Source of the DNA: Rhea pennata
Lineage: Eukaryota; Chordata; Aves; Rheiformes; Rheidae
Length of the DNA stretch: 64,000 nt
NCBI RefSeq assembly: GCF_028389875.1
Contig: NC_084674.1
Location: 10,883,501-10,947,500 of the forward strand
Direction of reading: 5' to 3'
In this document: positions 12,901-24,100 of the stretch, piece by piece
How positions within the stretch are numbered: the first letter of the stretch is position 1
Layout: every line of letters begins with the position of its first letter
Notes under the pieces: generated by a model
What the model saw: the letters and a program-made list of their open reading frames with translations, nothing else
Told to the model about the DNA's origin: nothing
Databases searched by the model: none
Position numbers and translations under genes: made by a program

Positions 12901-14835
12901 ACGACAGCACGGCTCGGCTCCCCGGGGAGCGCAGTTTCCCAGCAAGCCTGCCCTGCAGATTCCTCCCCTCCTCCTGCTCCCAGCCTAAATTTAGCCGTGG
13001 GCAGTCAACCCCCTCCATCTCATGCACGGCCCGGCCTGCAGCCTTTCTCGCCGTGGATCCCTTCCTGCTCGGCACTGGGGTGGGCCCAGCTCTGGCACGG
13101 CCCAGCGGCCGGCGGGGCCGTCCCGGCGCTCCCGGCAGGCCCTTCCCTCTCCGCTGGGTGCCCCGCGCTCGCTGTGACGCAGCTCGGCTTTTAGCTGCAA
13201 GCCCGGGCTGCAGCCCCCAGCGCGGCCCCCCGAGGCTCCCGTCGGCTGGGCTGAGCCCCCGCGGGCTGGACCCGGCCCCAACCCCCGCGGCGGAGCTCCG
13301 AGCTGGGGAAGAGCAGCCAAAATAGCGGCACCCAAAATAGAGCAGCCAGGCTGGAGCCCCTGAGCAGCCGGCGACTCACTCTGGATGTCGGGACTGTAGG
13401 GGTCCGGGATGGGGATGGCAGGGTCCAGCACCCGGTAGATCACCTGCAAAAACGGAGAAGGCAGAGCGGCAAGCGGAGGCCAGGGGCAGCCCCGGCCGGG
13501 CGCCCGCCCCGCTCCGCTCCCGGTGCCGTGCACCGTGCGAGCCAGGCTGCGGCTCCCCCCACGCCGGCAGCGCCCGCGGCGCGGCGCCGGGCTCTCACCT
13601 CTCCCTCGGTGGAGGGCTCGATGTCGGAGTAGCGCGACTCGCAGACGACGTCGTCGACGCGGCGCGGGGGCCCGCGGGGCACGCGGGGGAAGGCGCCCGC
13701 GCAGTCGTAGGCAAAGTAGCGGTACGCGCGCCAGGTGCGCCCGAAGTCGGCCGAGCGCTCCACCAGCATGGCCGCGGGCCGGAAGGTCTACGGGACGCCA
13801 GGCTGCGGCCGTGCCCCCGGGCGCCGCGGCGGTGGCCGCCGCCGGCACCGGCAGGGGGAAGGGGCGGCCCCGTGGGGGGACCCACGCGCTGCGGACCCAC
13901 CTTGAAGGTCATGATGAGGTGGGTGAAGTGGAACTCGGCCTCCAGGTCCAGCTGGATGCTGACGTGCTCCACGCCTGTGGGACGGCACGCTTGAGCCCTG
14001 CCGCCGCCGCCGCCGCCGCCGCGGCTGAGCCACGCTTCCCGCGCATGGGCGGGCGGCAGGAAGGGGAGCCCCCTGCCCGGCGGGAGCTCACCGTTCTCCG
14101 ACTGCCACCAGGCCTTCTTGGGGCGGGGGGCGAAGGTGGTGAGCACGTTCTCGATGCGGTGGCTGCCCGCGTTGCCGCGGGCATCGTAGGGCCGCCGCGA
14201 GTCGCACACGAAGCACTTCTTCTCGTCCTGCGGCCGGGAGCGGGGTGCTCAGCGGGGCGGCCACGGACCCCCCGCCCCCCCCCGGCCCCCCCCCGGCCCG
14301 CTCACCTGCAGGTGGCTGACGATGCAGTAGGGCTGGGGCCGGCGGAGGCCGCAGGTGGAGGAGGCGTGCAGGCGCTGGGCTCGCCCCACCAGCAGGTCGC
14401 CCGTGGCCGGGTAGCAGCTGCCCTGGGCGCAGCCCCGGGGGGCGTCGGGCGCCTGCCCCAGGGCCCCCCGTGGCGCTGCGGGGGCAGCGGCGGCTCAGGC
14501 CGGCGCAGGGCTCGGCGCGGCCGCGCAGGGGGGGGACCAGAGCGGCCCCGCGGCGCCCCCCTCCACCCCCCCCCCACCCTCCCGGGGCGGCGGGGACGGG
14601 AAGGGCCGCCCGGGCGGCGGGGCCCCTTCCGCGGCCGCCCGGAAACCCCCGCCGGGGCCCGGCCGCCGCCGCCGCCCGCCCTCGACGCCGCGCCGGGGCC
14701 GCACTCACCGGCCAGCGGCAGCAGCGGCAGCAGCAGCAGCAGCGGCAGGAGGCAGCGGGGGCTGCGCACGGCCGCGGCCCGCGGCGCCGCCGCGCCGGCG
14801 CCCCGCGGTCGCTGCCCACTCGTGGCCGTGTCCAT
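3840..14835 (-). CDS. LAMB2: Laminin subunit beta-2, complete, 33 coding exons
   Basis: Secreted basement-membrane glycoprotein that trimerises with alpha and gamma laminin chains; in vertebrates it is enriched at neuromuscular synapses and in the kidney glomerulus. Hand-built exons total 5421 nt (1806 codons), against about 1798 in human. Order: Leu-rich signal peptide (residues about 28-42), LN domain, five LE repeats, LF domain, eight LE repeats, coiled coil broken by the Cys-rich beta knob, and a C-terminal YNTCQ with the Cys that pairs with a gamma chain. The knob ([17 protein letters not shown]) and the ending ([12 protein letters not shown]) closely match LAMB2 rather than LAMB1. The start is the only ATG ahead of a signal peptide in exon 1. 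All splice sites are GT-AG except a GC donor after exon 31. Every phase is consistent. The exon coordinates are in the block entries. Confidence 0.93.
4490..5110. repeat. Minisatellite in LAMB2 intron 30
   Basis: About 18 imperfect copies of a 30-36 bp unit built on the phrase agggtgcccatgtggtgggg followed by gacaccatc. It fills the intron between exons 30 and 31 almost completely and lies close to the GC-donor exon 31. Confidence 0.8.
6994..9173 (-). other. LAMB2: LAMB2 exons 18-24: LE repeats 6-13
   Basis: Exons: 9030-9173, 8693-8924, 8457-8620, 8146-8370, 7617-7831, 7443-7539, 6994-7366, residues 794-1276. Tandem laminin-type EGF repeats ([59 protein letters not shown]) end at [15 protein letters not shown], where the coiled coil starts inside exon 24. 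This rod-like region is spacer and, in the family, partner-binding surface. Confidence 0.9.
7860..8010. repeat. Purine-rich tandem repeat in LAMB2 intron 21
   Basis: Imperfect copies of gggatgaggaaaggattggg and of shorter gggatggg units. Strongly strand-biased (G/A on the plus strand, C/T on the transcribed-sense strand). Confidence 0.7.
9250..12258 (-). other. LAMB2: LAMB2 exons 8-17: LE repeats 1-5 and LF domain
   Basis: Exons: 12138-12258, 11283-11471, 11018-11197, 10804-10916, 10625-10704, 10402-10537, 10094-10249, 9860-9987, 9644-9764, 9250-9442, residues 322-793. The LE repeats show the eight-Cys EGF-like pattern (for example [29 protein letters not shown]). The LF/domain IV module follows from about residue 575 ([38 protein letters not shown]) and ends at GALR in exon 17. 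Exons 8 and 9 are almost identical in DNA to the matching exons of LAMB2L. Confidence 0.9.
11480..11880. repeat. Minisatellite in LAMB2 intron 8
   Basis: Copies of a unit of roughly 20-40 bp based on gcagcaccccgaccccggc and ccccagccccggcac, decaying to the right into cagcaccccaaatccc forms. The same repeat family fills the matching intron 8 of LAMB2L (25670-26215). The first part of the array, with the adjoining exon 9, is identical in the two genes. Confidence 0.85.
12359..14835 (-). other. LAMB2: LAMB2 exons 1-7: signal peptide and LN domain
   Basis: Exons (minus strand, 5' to 3'): 14709-14835, 14306-14475, 14092-14227, 13901-13974, 13599-13787, 13380-13443, 12359-12561, covering residues 1-321. 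Exon 1 holds a basic N-terminus followed by a Leu-rich signal segment ([16 protein letters not shown]). The LN polymerisation domain runs from about residue 55 to 290, with hallmarks [35 protein letters not shown] and YYYALYEL. Exon 7 runs into the first LE repeat ([13 protein letters not shown]). The LN domain drives laminin network assembly in this family. Confidence 0.9.
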
Positions 14836-15043
14836 GCCCGCGCCCGCGTCCCGTGAGCCGCGCGGAGCCGCGCCGCGCCGCGCCCGGCCCTCCCGCCGCC
14901 CCCTCGGCGCTTGGCTGCGCGGAAGGCGCGGGGCGGATCCCGGCCGGAGCGGCGGCCGCGCCGCCGGCGGAGCCCCCCCGCCCGCTCCGACGGCCGCGGC
15001 GCCGAGCCAGACACCAGACACGGGCGCAGCCGCTGCTCGGCGC
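14836..15043 (-). promoter_or_regulatory. LAMB2: LAMB2 5' flank squeezed between LAMB2L and LAMB2
   Basis: Only about 209 bp lie between the LAMB2L poly(A) signal and the LAMB2 ATG. The block is extremely CpG-rich, with no TATA box that I can see. It must hold the LAMB2 5' UTR and core promoter, unless the two genes share transcription. Confidence 0.5.
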
Positions 15044-15049
15044 TTTATT
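15044..15049 (-). promoter_or_regulatory. LAMB2L poly(A) signal
   Basis: TTTATT on the plus strand (AATAAA on the minus strand), 85 bp after the LAMB2L stop codon, so the 3' UTR is very short. Confidence 0.75.
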
Positions 15050-15133
15050 CGGAGGCCCCGCGGCCGGGGGCCGGGGGCCCGCCGGGCCCTGGGCGACGCG
15101 CGGGGCTGGCCCGGGCGGCGGGGCCCGGGCGCC

Positions 15134-18100
15134 CTAGCAGGTGGCGTAAGCGTTGGCCCTCTCCCGGATCTCCTCCAGCAGCCCCGAGACGCGCCGCTCC
15201 AGCGCCTGCAGCCGCGTCGCCTTCGCCGCCATCGCCTGCTCGTTGGCGCCCAGGTGCTGCTCCAGCTCTGCGGGGACGGGCGGCGTCGGGGCACGGCCGG
15301 GGCGCGCCGCCCCTCGCGCCCCCGCCGCCCGCGCTGCCCCCCTACCTTCCAGCTTCCTCTTGCTGCTGTTGGCCTTGTCCAGGAGGTCCTGGGCCTGCTG
15401 CGTGATGTGCATCACGCGCTGCCGGGCGGCCGGGGACGCCCCGTCCAGCTCGCTCACCCGGCCCTTCAGCACCAGGTACCGCTGCGCCACCTGCGCCAGA
15501 TCCTGGCAGCAGGAAGAGGGGACGCGTCGCGCCGAGGCCGAGCCCCCCCGGCGCCCGGCCGGCCGTGCCCCGCCGCTCTGCCCCCCCCCACCCCGGGGCT
15601 CACCTGGCTGAGCGTCCCCGCGGCGGCGGTGGCGAGCTGCGCCCGGGCCTCGGCTCGCTGGGCCAAGCGCCGGCCGTCTCGGCTCTGCTCCTGCAGCGCG
15701 GCGACGCGCTGCGCCAGCTCCCGCAGCCGCTTCCGCGCCCGCTGCTCCTTCCCCTCCAGCGCCTGCAGCTTGCGCTCCGCCTGGGCGAGCGGGCGGCACC
15801 AGGCTGCCAGCGCGCACGGCGACCCGCCTGCCTGTGCCCCCCGGCCCCGGCGTCCCCAGCGTGCCCGGGCTGCCGGCCTCGCTCCCCCGGCATGCCCACG
15901 GCACGGCCTCGCTCCCCATGGCATCTTCCCCCGGTTTACCCATGGCACCAGCCCCATTACCCCAACATACCCACAGCATCAGCTCCGTGACCCCAGTATA
16001 CCCACGGCGTGGGCCCCATGACCTCAATGTACCCACAGCACCAGCCCCGTGACCCCCAATACAGCTGTGACACCGGCCCAGCACCATTACGCGCAATAGA
16101 CCCATGGCACGGTGTACCCATGGCATGGCCCTGTGACCCCCGATGTACCCATGGCACCAGCCCCATTGCCCCAGTGAACCTGTGGCACCAGCCCTGTGAC
16201 CCCCAATACGCCCATGGCACTGGCTCTATCACCTCACTACCCCCACGGCGCCAGCCCCAGTCGCCCCCGCGCACCCGCGGTGCTTGCCCTCCTCCCCGGC
16301 ACATCCCAGCACCAGTCCTGCACCCCGTTAACGGCTATGCCCAGGGCACCGGCCCCGCTGCCCCCCGTGCACGCACAGCCCCGGCCCCCCCGGCCCCGGC
16401 GCCAGCTCCTCGCACCTCCTTGGCGCGGCTCTCCGCCGCGCGGATGGCGTCCCCGGCGCTCTGCAGCGCGCTCCCCGCCGCCGCCGCCTGGGCCTGCGCC
16501 GTCTGCAGCGCCCGCCGCGTGCCCGCCAGCACGTCCCGCACGCCCTCCGCCCGCTCCCTGCGGGGACACGGGCGGCTCCAGCCCCTGCCCCGCGGCTGGC
16601 TCGTCCCTCGATGCCGGGACCCCGCTCGCGGCCCCCCGCGGCGCCCGGCACTCGCCTGGCCTCCTGCCCCCGCTGCAGCAGGCTGCGGGCCGCGGCCAGC
16701 CCCTGCGCCGTGCCGTTCAGCACCGCGTCCACCCCGTCCAGCTGGCCGATGCTCTGCCGGATCTCGAGCAGCAGCTCCTGGATCCTGCCGGGGCTGCTGG
16801 GCAGGGAGATGTTCAGCACCTGCCGGGCCACCAGCTCGATGCTGGCCGGGTCGGCCCCCTCCTCTGCGGAGACACGGAGCGGGGCTGAGCTCGGTGCCGG
16901 CGCCGCGCTGCCCCGTGCCCGGCGCCCGCCCCGTGCCCAGCCCTACCTGCCAGGAAGGCCTTGATGCGGCGGATGAAGTCGCGCAGCTGCGCCGTGGCCT
17001 TCTCGGCGCGGGTGCGGGCTGCCTGCGAGCGCCCCAGCGCCTCCTCGGCCTGGCTCCGCGCACCCCGCGCCAGGTCCTGCACCTCCCGCATCTGGGGGGG
17101 CGGGGGCGGCGACAGGGGCGCTGAGCGTGGGGCGCAGCGCTCGTGGGCACGGGGGGGTGGGCACGGGGCCATGGGGATGGGTGAGGGGGCACAGGGGCAT
17201 GTGCAGAGGGGCACAGAGGGGCGTGCAAGAGGGTGTGCAAGGGGGTGCAAGGAGGGGGCACGGGAGGGACGTGCAAAGGGGCACAAGGGGATGTGCAAGG
17301 GGGCACAGAAAGGGCACGGGTGGGACGTGCAAAGGGGCACAAGAGGGATGCAGAGGTGACAAGGACACGAGCACGGGAGCACGAGGACACTGCACAAGGG
17401 GCAGCCGCAGGGGCGCAGCGGGGCCGGGCCGGCCCGGGGGGCAGCGCGGGGGGCCCGTGGTGCCGAGCCCCGCCGGCCCGGCCGTCCCTACCTTGTGCGC
17501 CACGGCGCCCAGCTGCGCCAGCACTGCGTCCAGCTGCCGCGAGGTGTTGCGGGCGGCGCGCAGGGCGCGGGCGGACACGGGCAGGGCGCCGGCGCAGCCC
17601 GCGCCCCCGCAGCGCCGCCCGCCGCCGCCGTCCCGGCACAAGGCTCCTCCGCAGGGGGCTTGCGTGCAGCTCCGGTCCCCGGGCGCCCCGCAGATCTGCA
17701 GGGCGGCGCGGCGCGGAGCTGAGCCGGGGAGGGGGGACGCGGCACGGACGGGGCAGGGGACAGGAGGGCGTCCCCGCCGGCACCCGCGCATGCCCGGCGC
17801 CGCGCTCACCTTGGCGTTGACGCCGGCCACGCCGAGCTCGGCCGCCCGCTTCCGCGCCTCCCGCAGCGACTTGCGCTGGGCGGCCGCGGCGCGGCGCGAA
17901 GCGTCGCCCCGGCGTCGCAGCGCCCGCTCGGCCGCCCGCCGCGTGGCCTGCGCCTGGCTCAGCGCGCCCGCCGCCCGCTCCGCCGCCTGCCGCGAGGCCG
18001 CCGCCGCCGCCGCCGCCACCGCGTGCCGGGAGGCCTCTGCGGGCGGGCGGTGGCGTCAGGGCACGGCCGCCGCCGGCCCCCGCCGCCGCCGGCCCCTCGC

Positions 18101-21100
18101 CCGCCGCTCTTACCCGCGAAGGCGGCGCCCGGCACGGTGCCCAGGGCGCGCTCGAGGCGGGACGCGGTGCCGCGGAGCTCGCCCAGCTCCCGGCGCAGCC
18201 CGGCCAGCCGCTGCCGCCGCTGCGCCTCCCCCCTCGCCAGCCGCTCCAGGCGCTGCTCCAGCTCCCGCAGCTGCTCCCACGAGCCGTCCAGCTCCGTCCT
18301 GCGCAGCGGCCGCGTCTCAGGGGCTCCCCGCGCCCAGCCGAGGCCCCCGACCCCGCCGCCGCCCCCCGCGGCGCCCACTCGCCTGCTGCCGTCCAGCCGC
18401 TCGCCCAGGCTGCGCAGGAGCTGCGGGCGCTCGCCGTGGGCCAGCAGCTGCCCCAGGCGCCCCAGGGCCTCCTGCAGCGCCCGCAGGCGCCTGGGGCTCG
18501 GCGGCGGCGCGGGGCCGCCCTGGCGCAGCGCCCGCGCCTGCGCCCGCAGCCGCCGCAGCGTCTCCCGCAGGCTGCCCAGCGCCGGGTCCCAGCGCCCGAA
18601 GCAGGGGTGGCAGGGCGGGCAGCGGGGGAAGGCGTCCTGGTAGCCCCGCTGGCAGCGGTCGCAGCGCGGCCCCCCGAAGCCCGGCCGGCACGGGCACTGC
18701 CCGCCGGCCCGCTCGCACTGCGGGCTCTCGGCGCCCAGCGGCTCGCACTCGCAGGCTGCGGGCACGGGCGCCATCACGCCTCGGCCGCCGCGCGGGGCCC
18801 TGCATCCCCCACGGCCCGCCGTGTCCCCAGGGCGCCCCATGTCCCGGGGATCCCGCTGTGACACTAGGGACCCCCATGAGCCCAGGGTCCCACCACATCC
18901 CCGGGCTCCCACCGTGTCCCCAGGGTCCCATCGTTTCCCCAGGTCCCCATGTCCTCAGCATCCCACCGTGTCCACAGGGCCCCTCTGTCCCCAGGTCCCA
19001 CTATCACCCCAGGAACCCCCCATGTCCCCAAGGACCCCCCCTATGTCCTCAGCATCCCATCATGTCCCCAGGGTCTCTGTGTCCCTGGGGCCCAATGACC
19101 CCAGGGTCCCCCATGTCCCCAGCGACCTCCAGACCTCAGTATCCCACCATGTCCCCAGGGCACCCATGTCCCCAGGGTCCCACCATGTCCCCAGGTCCTC
19201 ACCACATCCTCAAGGTCCCACTATGTCCCCATGTCCCCAAGGCCCCACCATGTTCTCAGGGTCACCATGTCCCCAGGGTCCCACCATGTCCCCAGGGTCC
19301 CCAGAGGCCCACGTCCCCAGAGCCTCCTGCATCCCAGGGCCTGCCGTGTCCCCAGACACCCTGTGTGCCCAAGACCCCTCGTTTCCCCAGGGCCCCCATA
19401 CTCCTGACATCCCCTGTCCCCGGAGCCCCGGTGTCCCCGGCCCCTCGGACACGCTCCCACCTCGGCACTCCAGCTCGGGGTCACCCCAGTGATGCTCCTG
19501 GCACTGGGAGCAGACGCGGCCCCCGAAGCCGGGGCGGCACAGGCACTGCCCCGTGACCTGCAGCGAGAGCGACGTGCTCAGCGGCGCCCGGAGGCGACGG
19601 AGCCGCGGTGCCAGCGGCGCGGGGCACTCACCGCGTCGCAGGCCGGGTGCAGGGCGTGCGTGGGGTGGCAGTCGCAGGGCTCGCAGCCCCCCGGCTCCCC
19701 CAGGCTCCAGAAGTGGGGGGCGCAGCGGTCACAGCTCCTGCCCACCACATTGGGGCGGCAGGCGCAGGCGCCCGAGGCTCGGTCGCAGGCGCAGGTGCCC
19801 GCGGCGCAGTGCGAGGCCAGCGTCCCCCGTGGGTCGCAGCTGCAGCCTGTGGGGCGGGCGGCCGCGTGGGGCCCAGCCCCGACCCCAACACCCCCCAGTG
19901 CCCTGCCTGGCACTGACCCCCCTGCACCCCCAACCTGCCTGCGTGCTCCTGACCCCCACGCGGACACCACCCCTTGCGTGGCCCCAAGTCCCCGCTCTGC
20001 CCTGAATGCTTGTGTGGCCCCAATCCCTGCACAGCTCCAGACCCCCTGCACGGCCCCAGACCCCCTGCATGGCCCCAGACCCCCTGCACGGCCCCAGACC
20101 CCCTGTATGGCCCTGAACCCCCTGCATGGCCCCAGACCCCCTGCATGGCCCTGAACCCCCTGCATGGCCCCAATTCCTGCACAGCCCCAGATCCCTGCGT
20201 GGCCCCAGCCTCTTGCACAGCCCCAGCCCCTTGCACGGCCCCAAAAGCTCAACACAGCCCCCAAACCCCTTGCCTGGCCCTGACCCCTTGCATAGCCCCC
20301 AAAACCCTGGGGTCCTGCCTGACCCCTGCAGCACCCTGCACCCCTGCACAGCCCCGGCCCCCCACACGGCCCCGGCGGCTCGCCCGGCGCCAGCCCTCGG
20401 GCTCCGCGGCGCCCCGCTCACGCCGGCAGCTGCGTTGCAGGGCATTGCCGTAGTAGCCGGGCTGGCACTCGGTGCAGCGGGGCCCAGCAGTGTGGTACAG
20501 GCAGCGCAGGCAGTGCCCCGTGCGGGGGTCGCAGGCCCCCGGGTCGCTGGCGTCGATGTTGTTGTTGCACTGGCAGGGCCGGCAGACGCCCCCCTCCATC
20601 TCCGGCGCCCCGAAGTACCCGGGCGAGCAGCGGTCGCAGCGGGGCCCTGCGGGCAGCAGCGGAGGGCCCGTGGGTGCTGGGGGCGCCCAGCACCCCTCAG
20701 AGCATCCCCCGGCGGTGCTGGCGCGGCGCCCCTCACCGGCGTATCCGGGCGCGCAGAGGCACACGATGTGGCCAGTGGCCTGGTTGGCGTGGCAGGCGCT
20801 CCCGTGGTAGTGCCGCGTGCCGGGGAAGCCGGGGCAGGGGCAGGGCCGGCACTGCTGCCCCGAGCCCAGCACCGGGTCCCCGTAGTAGCCATCCTGGCAC
20901 CTGCGAGCAGCAGGGCTGAGCGGCCGGCGGGCGACGCGCCCCGCGGCGCGGCCGCCCCGTCCCGTCCCGCTCACCTCTCGCAGTGCCGGCCGGCGGTGTG
21001 GTCACGGCAGCGCAGGCAGGCGCCGGTGCGGGGCTCGCAGTCCTCGGCGTGCCCGTTGCACTGGCAGGGCCGGCAGGCCGGGAAGCCCCAGTGGCCCGGC

Positions 21101-24100
21101 TGGCACTGGTCGCACTGGCGGCCCACGGCACCGGGCTGGCATCGGCACTGCCCGCTCACCGCGTCACACGTCCGTGACGCCGAGCCCTCGGGGGAGCAGG
21201 CGCAGGCTGCGAGACGGCACCGCCGGGGTCAGGCGCACGGGGCGCACGGACGGCGGGACGGACGGATGGGGGCACCCGGGGCACGGCCGGCCCGCGGGCT
21301 GCGGGGCGGGAGGACGCGGGTGCACGGATGGGCCACGGGGCGGGTGAGCAGGCAGGTGGGCAGACGGGTGAGAGGTCGCGAGCAGGAGCAGTGCCCAGCC
21401 CCGCGTAGACCCCCGCAGGGTACGTGGAAGGACAGACAGACAGATGGATGTGGGACTCGGACCCAGAGCACGGCCACCCCACAGGCTGCGGGACAGCAGG
21501 GCTGAGACAGAGGCGCGGATGGACAGATGGACGGGCGGGTGATGGCCGCAAGCTGGAGCACCAGCCAGGCCCACGCGGGACAGACGGACAGGAGCACCCG
21601 CACGGCTGGGGCCCGGGGCACCGCCAGCGCAGGGGTCCCGCTCCCCGCGGCACGGCATGGCGCGGCGCCCGGCACGGCCCGACCCGCTACTCACGGCTGC
21701 AGCCCAGGGGCCCGAAGCCGTAGCTGCCGGGGGCGCAGCGGTCGCAGCGGCGCCCGACGACGTGGGGCTTGCACTGGCACTGCCCGCCCAGCGCCTGGCA
21801 CACGCCGCTGCGGGAGCCCTGCGGGTCGCACTGGCAGGCTGCGGGGTGGGAACGGCGTGGAGCAGGGCCGCCCAGGCACCCGCCGCCCCCCACGGGGGGC
21901 ACAGCCCCATCCCGACCCCCTGCACCGGGCATACTGCCCCCCTGCAAGGGGTATGGTCCCATCCTGACCCACTGCAATGGGCATGGCCCCATCCTGACCC
22001 GCTGCACCGGGCATACTGCCCCCCTGCAGTCCCATCCTGACCCACTGCAATGGGCACAGCCCCATCCTGACCCGCTGCACCGGGCATACTGCCCCCCTGC
22101 AGTCCCATCCTGACCCACTGCAATGGGCACAGCCCCATCCTGACCCGCTGCACCGGGCATACTGCCCCCCTGCAGTCCCATCCTGACCCACTGCAATGGG
22201 CACGGCCCCATCCTGACCCACTGCACCGGGCATACTGCCCCCCTGCAGTCCCATCCTGACCCGCTGCACCGGGCACGGCCCCATCCCGACCCACGGCAGC
22301 GTGCACAGCCCCGGCCCCACTCACGCAGCGCCCCGTCGTGCAGCAGGGCCGAGACGCTGCAGACGAGGCGGGCGCAGGCCTCGGCCAGGGCGGGCGGCGG
22401 CACCATGCGGAAAGCCTCCAGGCACCGGTAACGCTCCAGCTCCTCGCGGCGCTGCGCCGCCGCCGCCTCGGCGCCCTCGAAGCCCGGCAGCTCCGGCACC
22501 CGCGGCAGGAGCACCAGCTGCGCCAGGAGAGCCGGGCGGCGGGGAGGTGGGCGAGGGGCAGAGCGGCCTGGCACCGGGCGGCGGGGCAGCCCCGACCCTG
22601 CGGGGGGCTCGTCCGCCCCAGCCCCACGGGGACCCCCAGCTTCAGCTCTATCAACATCCCCATCGCCACCGACCTCCCCCTCCCCAGCCCCACAGACCTC
22701 CCCAGCCCCATTGACCTCCCCAGCCCCACTGACACCCCCAGCCCCACCGACCTCCCCGGCTCCGATGACGTTTCCAACCCCACTGGCTATCCCGATCCCA
22801 CTGATATCCCCATGGACAACCCCAGCCCCACGGGTGTCCCCAAGCCCATCCCAGCAGTGTCCCCTCTGGCAGCCCCGTCGACGCCTCCCTCCCCGTCCCC
22901 AGCCCCCCAGGCAGCTCCAGGCCGAGAGCAGCCCGGGGGCCGTGACCGCGCCGTGCTGCCCGGTCCCCGCTCCTCGCCCCGGCCTCCCCGAGTGCCCCTC
23001 ACCGAGTCGACGAGGACGAAGGCGCCGGGGTGGCGCCGGGCGACACCGGCCCGCTGCAGCCGCACGGCCACCTCGTACGGGGTGCTGGGCTCGAAGCAGA
23101 AGGGCCGGGAGAGCAGCACGTACCTGCGTGGGGGCGGGCGTCAGGGTTCACGCGATGGCCGGGGCCGCCGTGCCCGTGCCCGTGCCCGTGCCTGTGCCCG
23201 TGCCGGTGCTGGTGCCCGTGCTGGCGCCTCACCTCCGCGTGTGCGGCAGGCTCTGGCGGTACATCTGCTCGGAGGGCAGCAGGTTCCCGCAGCGCGGGCT
23301 GGTGGGCAGCGCCCGGGAGCTGACGCTCACCACGGCCTCCCAGTCCTCGGCCGACTGCGGCGAGAGAGGCGAGGGGGCCGTGGGTGGGGGGCCGCGGGGG
23401 GCCGCGCGCCCCGGCTGGCCGGCTGCCGGCCCGCGGGAGGGCGCCGGCGGCCGGGCCGGGCTCACCTCGGGCTCGTAGCGCAGCAGGATCTCGTACTCCA
23501 TGGGGTAGGGCACGTCGTCGACGCGGAAGGTGAGGCCGGCGCCGTCCCGCACGCGGGCGAACCCCGGCCCCGTCCACGTCACCATGCGCCCGGCTCCGTC
23601 CCGCGCCACCTCCTCCACGTCCGGCCCGCCGGCTGCGCCGGGGGGCTGCTGGCGGCCGCGGCGGGACGGGGGCCGCGGCGGGCTGCGCCGGCGCCGCGGC
23701 CGCCCTTTCCGCCCGCCGGGCACGCCGTTGTCGCCCTCCGGGCAGTGCAGCGGCGCCTCGGCCCGCGGGGCGCCCTGCGGGGACGCGGCGTCGGTGCGGC
23801 GGGGCGCCGGGGCCGCGGCGCCCGCGGGGCTCCCCGCGGCTACTCACCGGGAGCTGGGGGTGGCCGGGCCCGCGGCCCGCGGCGCGCTCGGCCTCGTAGG
23901 TGCGGTGGTCGAGCGGGGCGCAGAAGAAGCCGGGCTGCACCTGGTCGCACTGGCGCCCCATGAGATGGGGGCGGCATGGGCAGGCGCCGTCCGCCGCGGA
24001 GCACCTGCGGGCGAGCGGCCCGCCGTCCGTCTGTCCGTCTGTCCATCCTTGCCCACCAGCGCCGTCCGGCAGCCGCCCAGGCTCGTCCCATCGCTCACTT

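Larger units (their letters stand above)
15134..18298 (-). other. LAMB2L: LAMB2L exons 25-33: coiled coil and beta knob
   Basis: Exons: 18114-18298, 17810-18036, 17492-17695, 16947-17091, 16656-16863, 16416-16557, 15604-15780, 15346-15502, 15134-15267, residues 1299-1824. Arg/Ala-rich heptads; exon 27 holds the six-Cys knob. LRE tripeptides occur in exons 25, 26 and 31 ([21 protein letters not shown]), plus one in exon 24. Exon 29 ends at a GC donor (CAG then gcgagt). Stop TAG is 15134-15136. Confidence 0.87.
18383..21838 (-). other. LAMB2L: LAMB2L exons 18-24: LE repeats 6-13
   Basis: Exons: 21695-21838, 20975-21206, 20737-20900, 20422-20646, 19632-19846, 19461-19557, 18383-18755, residues 816-1298. 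All seven exon lengths equal those of LAMB2 exons 18-24 (144, 232, 164, 225, 215, 97, 373). Keeping that equality and the reading phase requires exon 24 to end at CAG followed by a GC donor (gcgagt). Confidence 0.88.

Noticed and set aside
13523-16021. 832-codon plus-strand open frame
   Set aside because: Runs antisense across LAMB2 exons, the intergenic gap and LAMB2L exons; no family features.
17127-19556. 809-codon plus-strand open frame
   Set aside because: Antisense to LAMB2L and partly a translated minisatellite.
22338-23963. 541-codon plus-strand open frame
   Set aside because: Antisense to LAMB2L exons 13-17; composition artefact.
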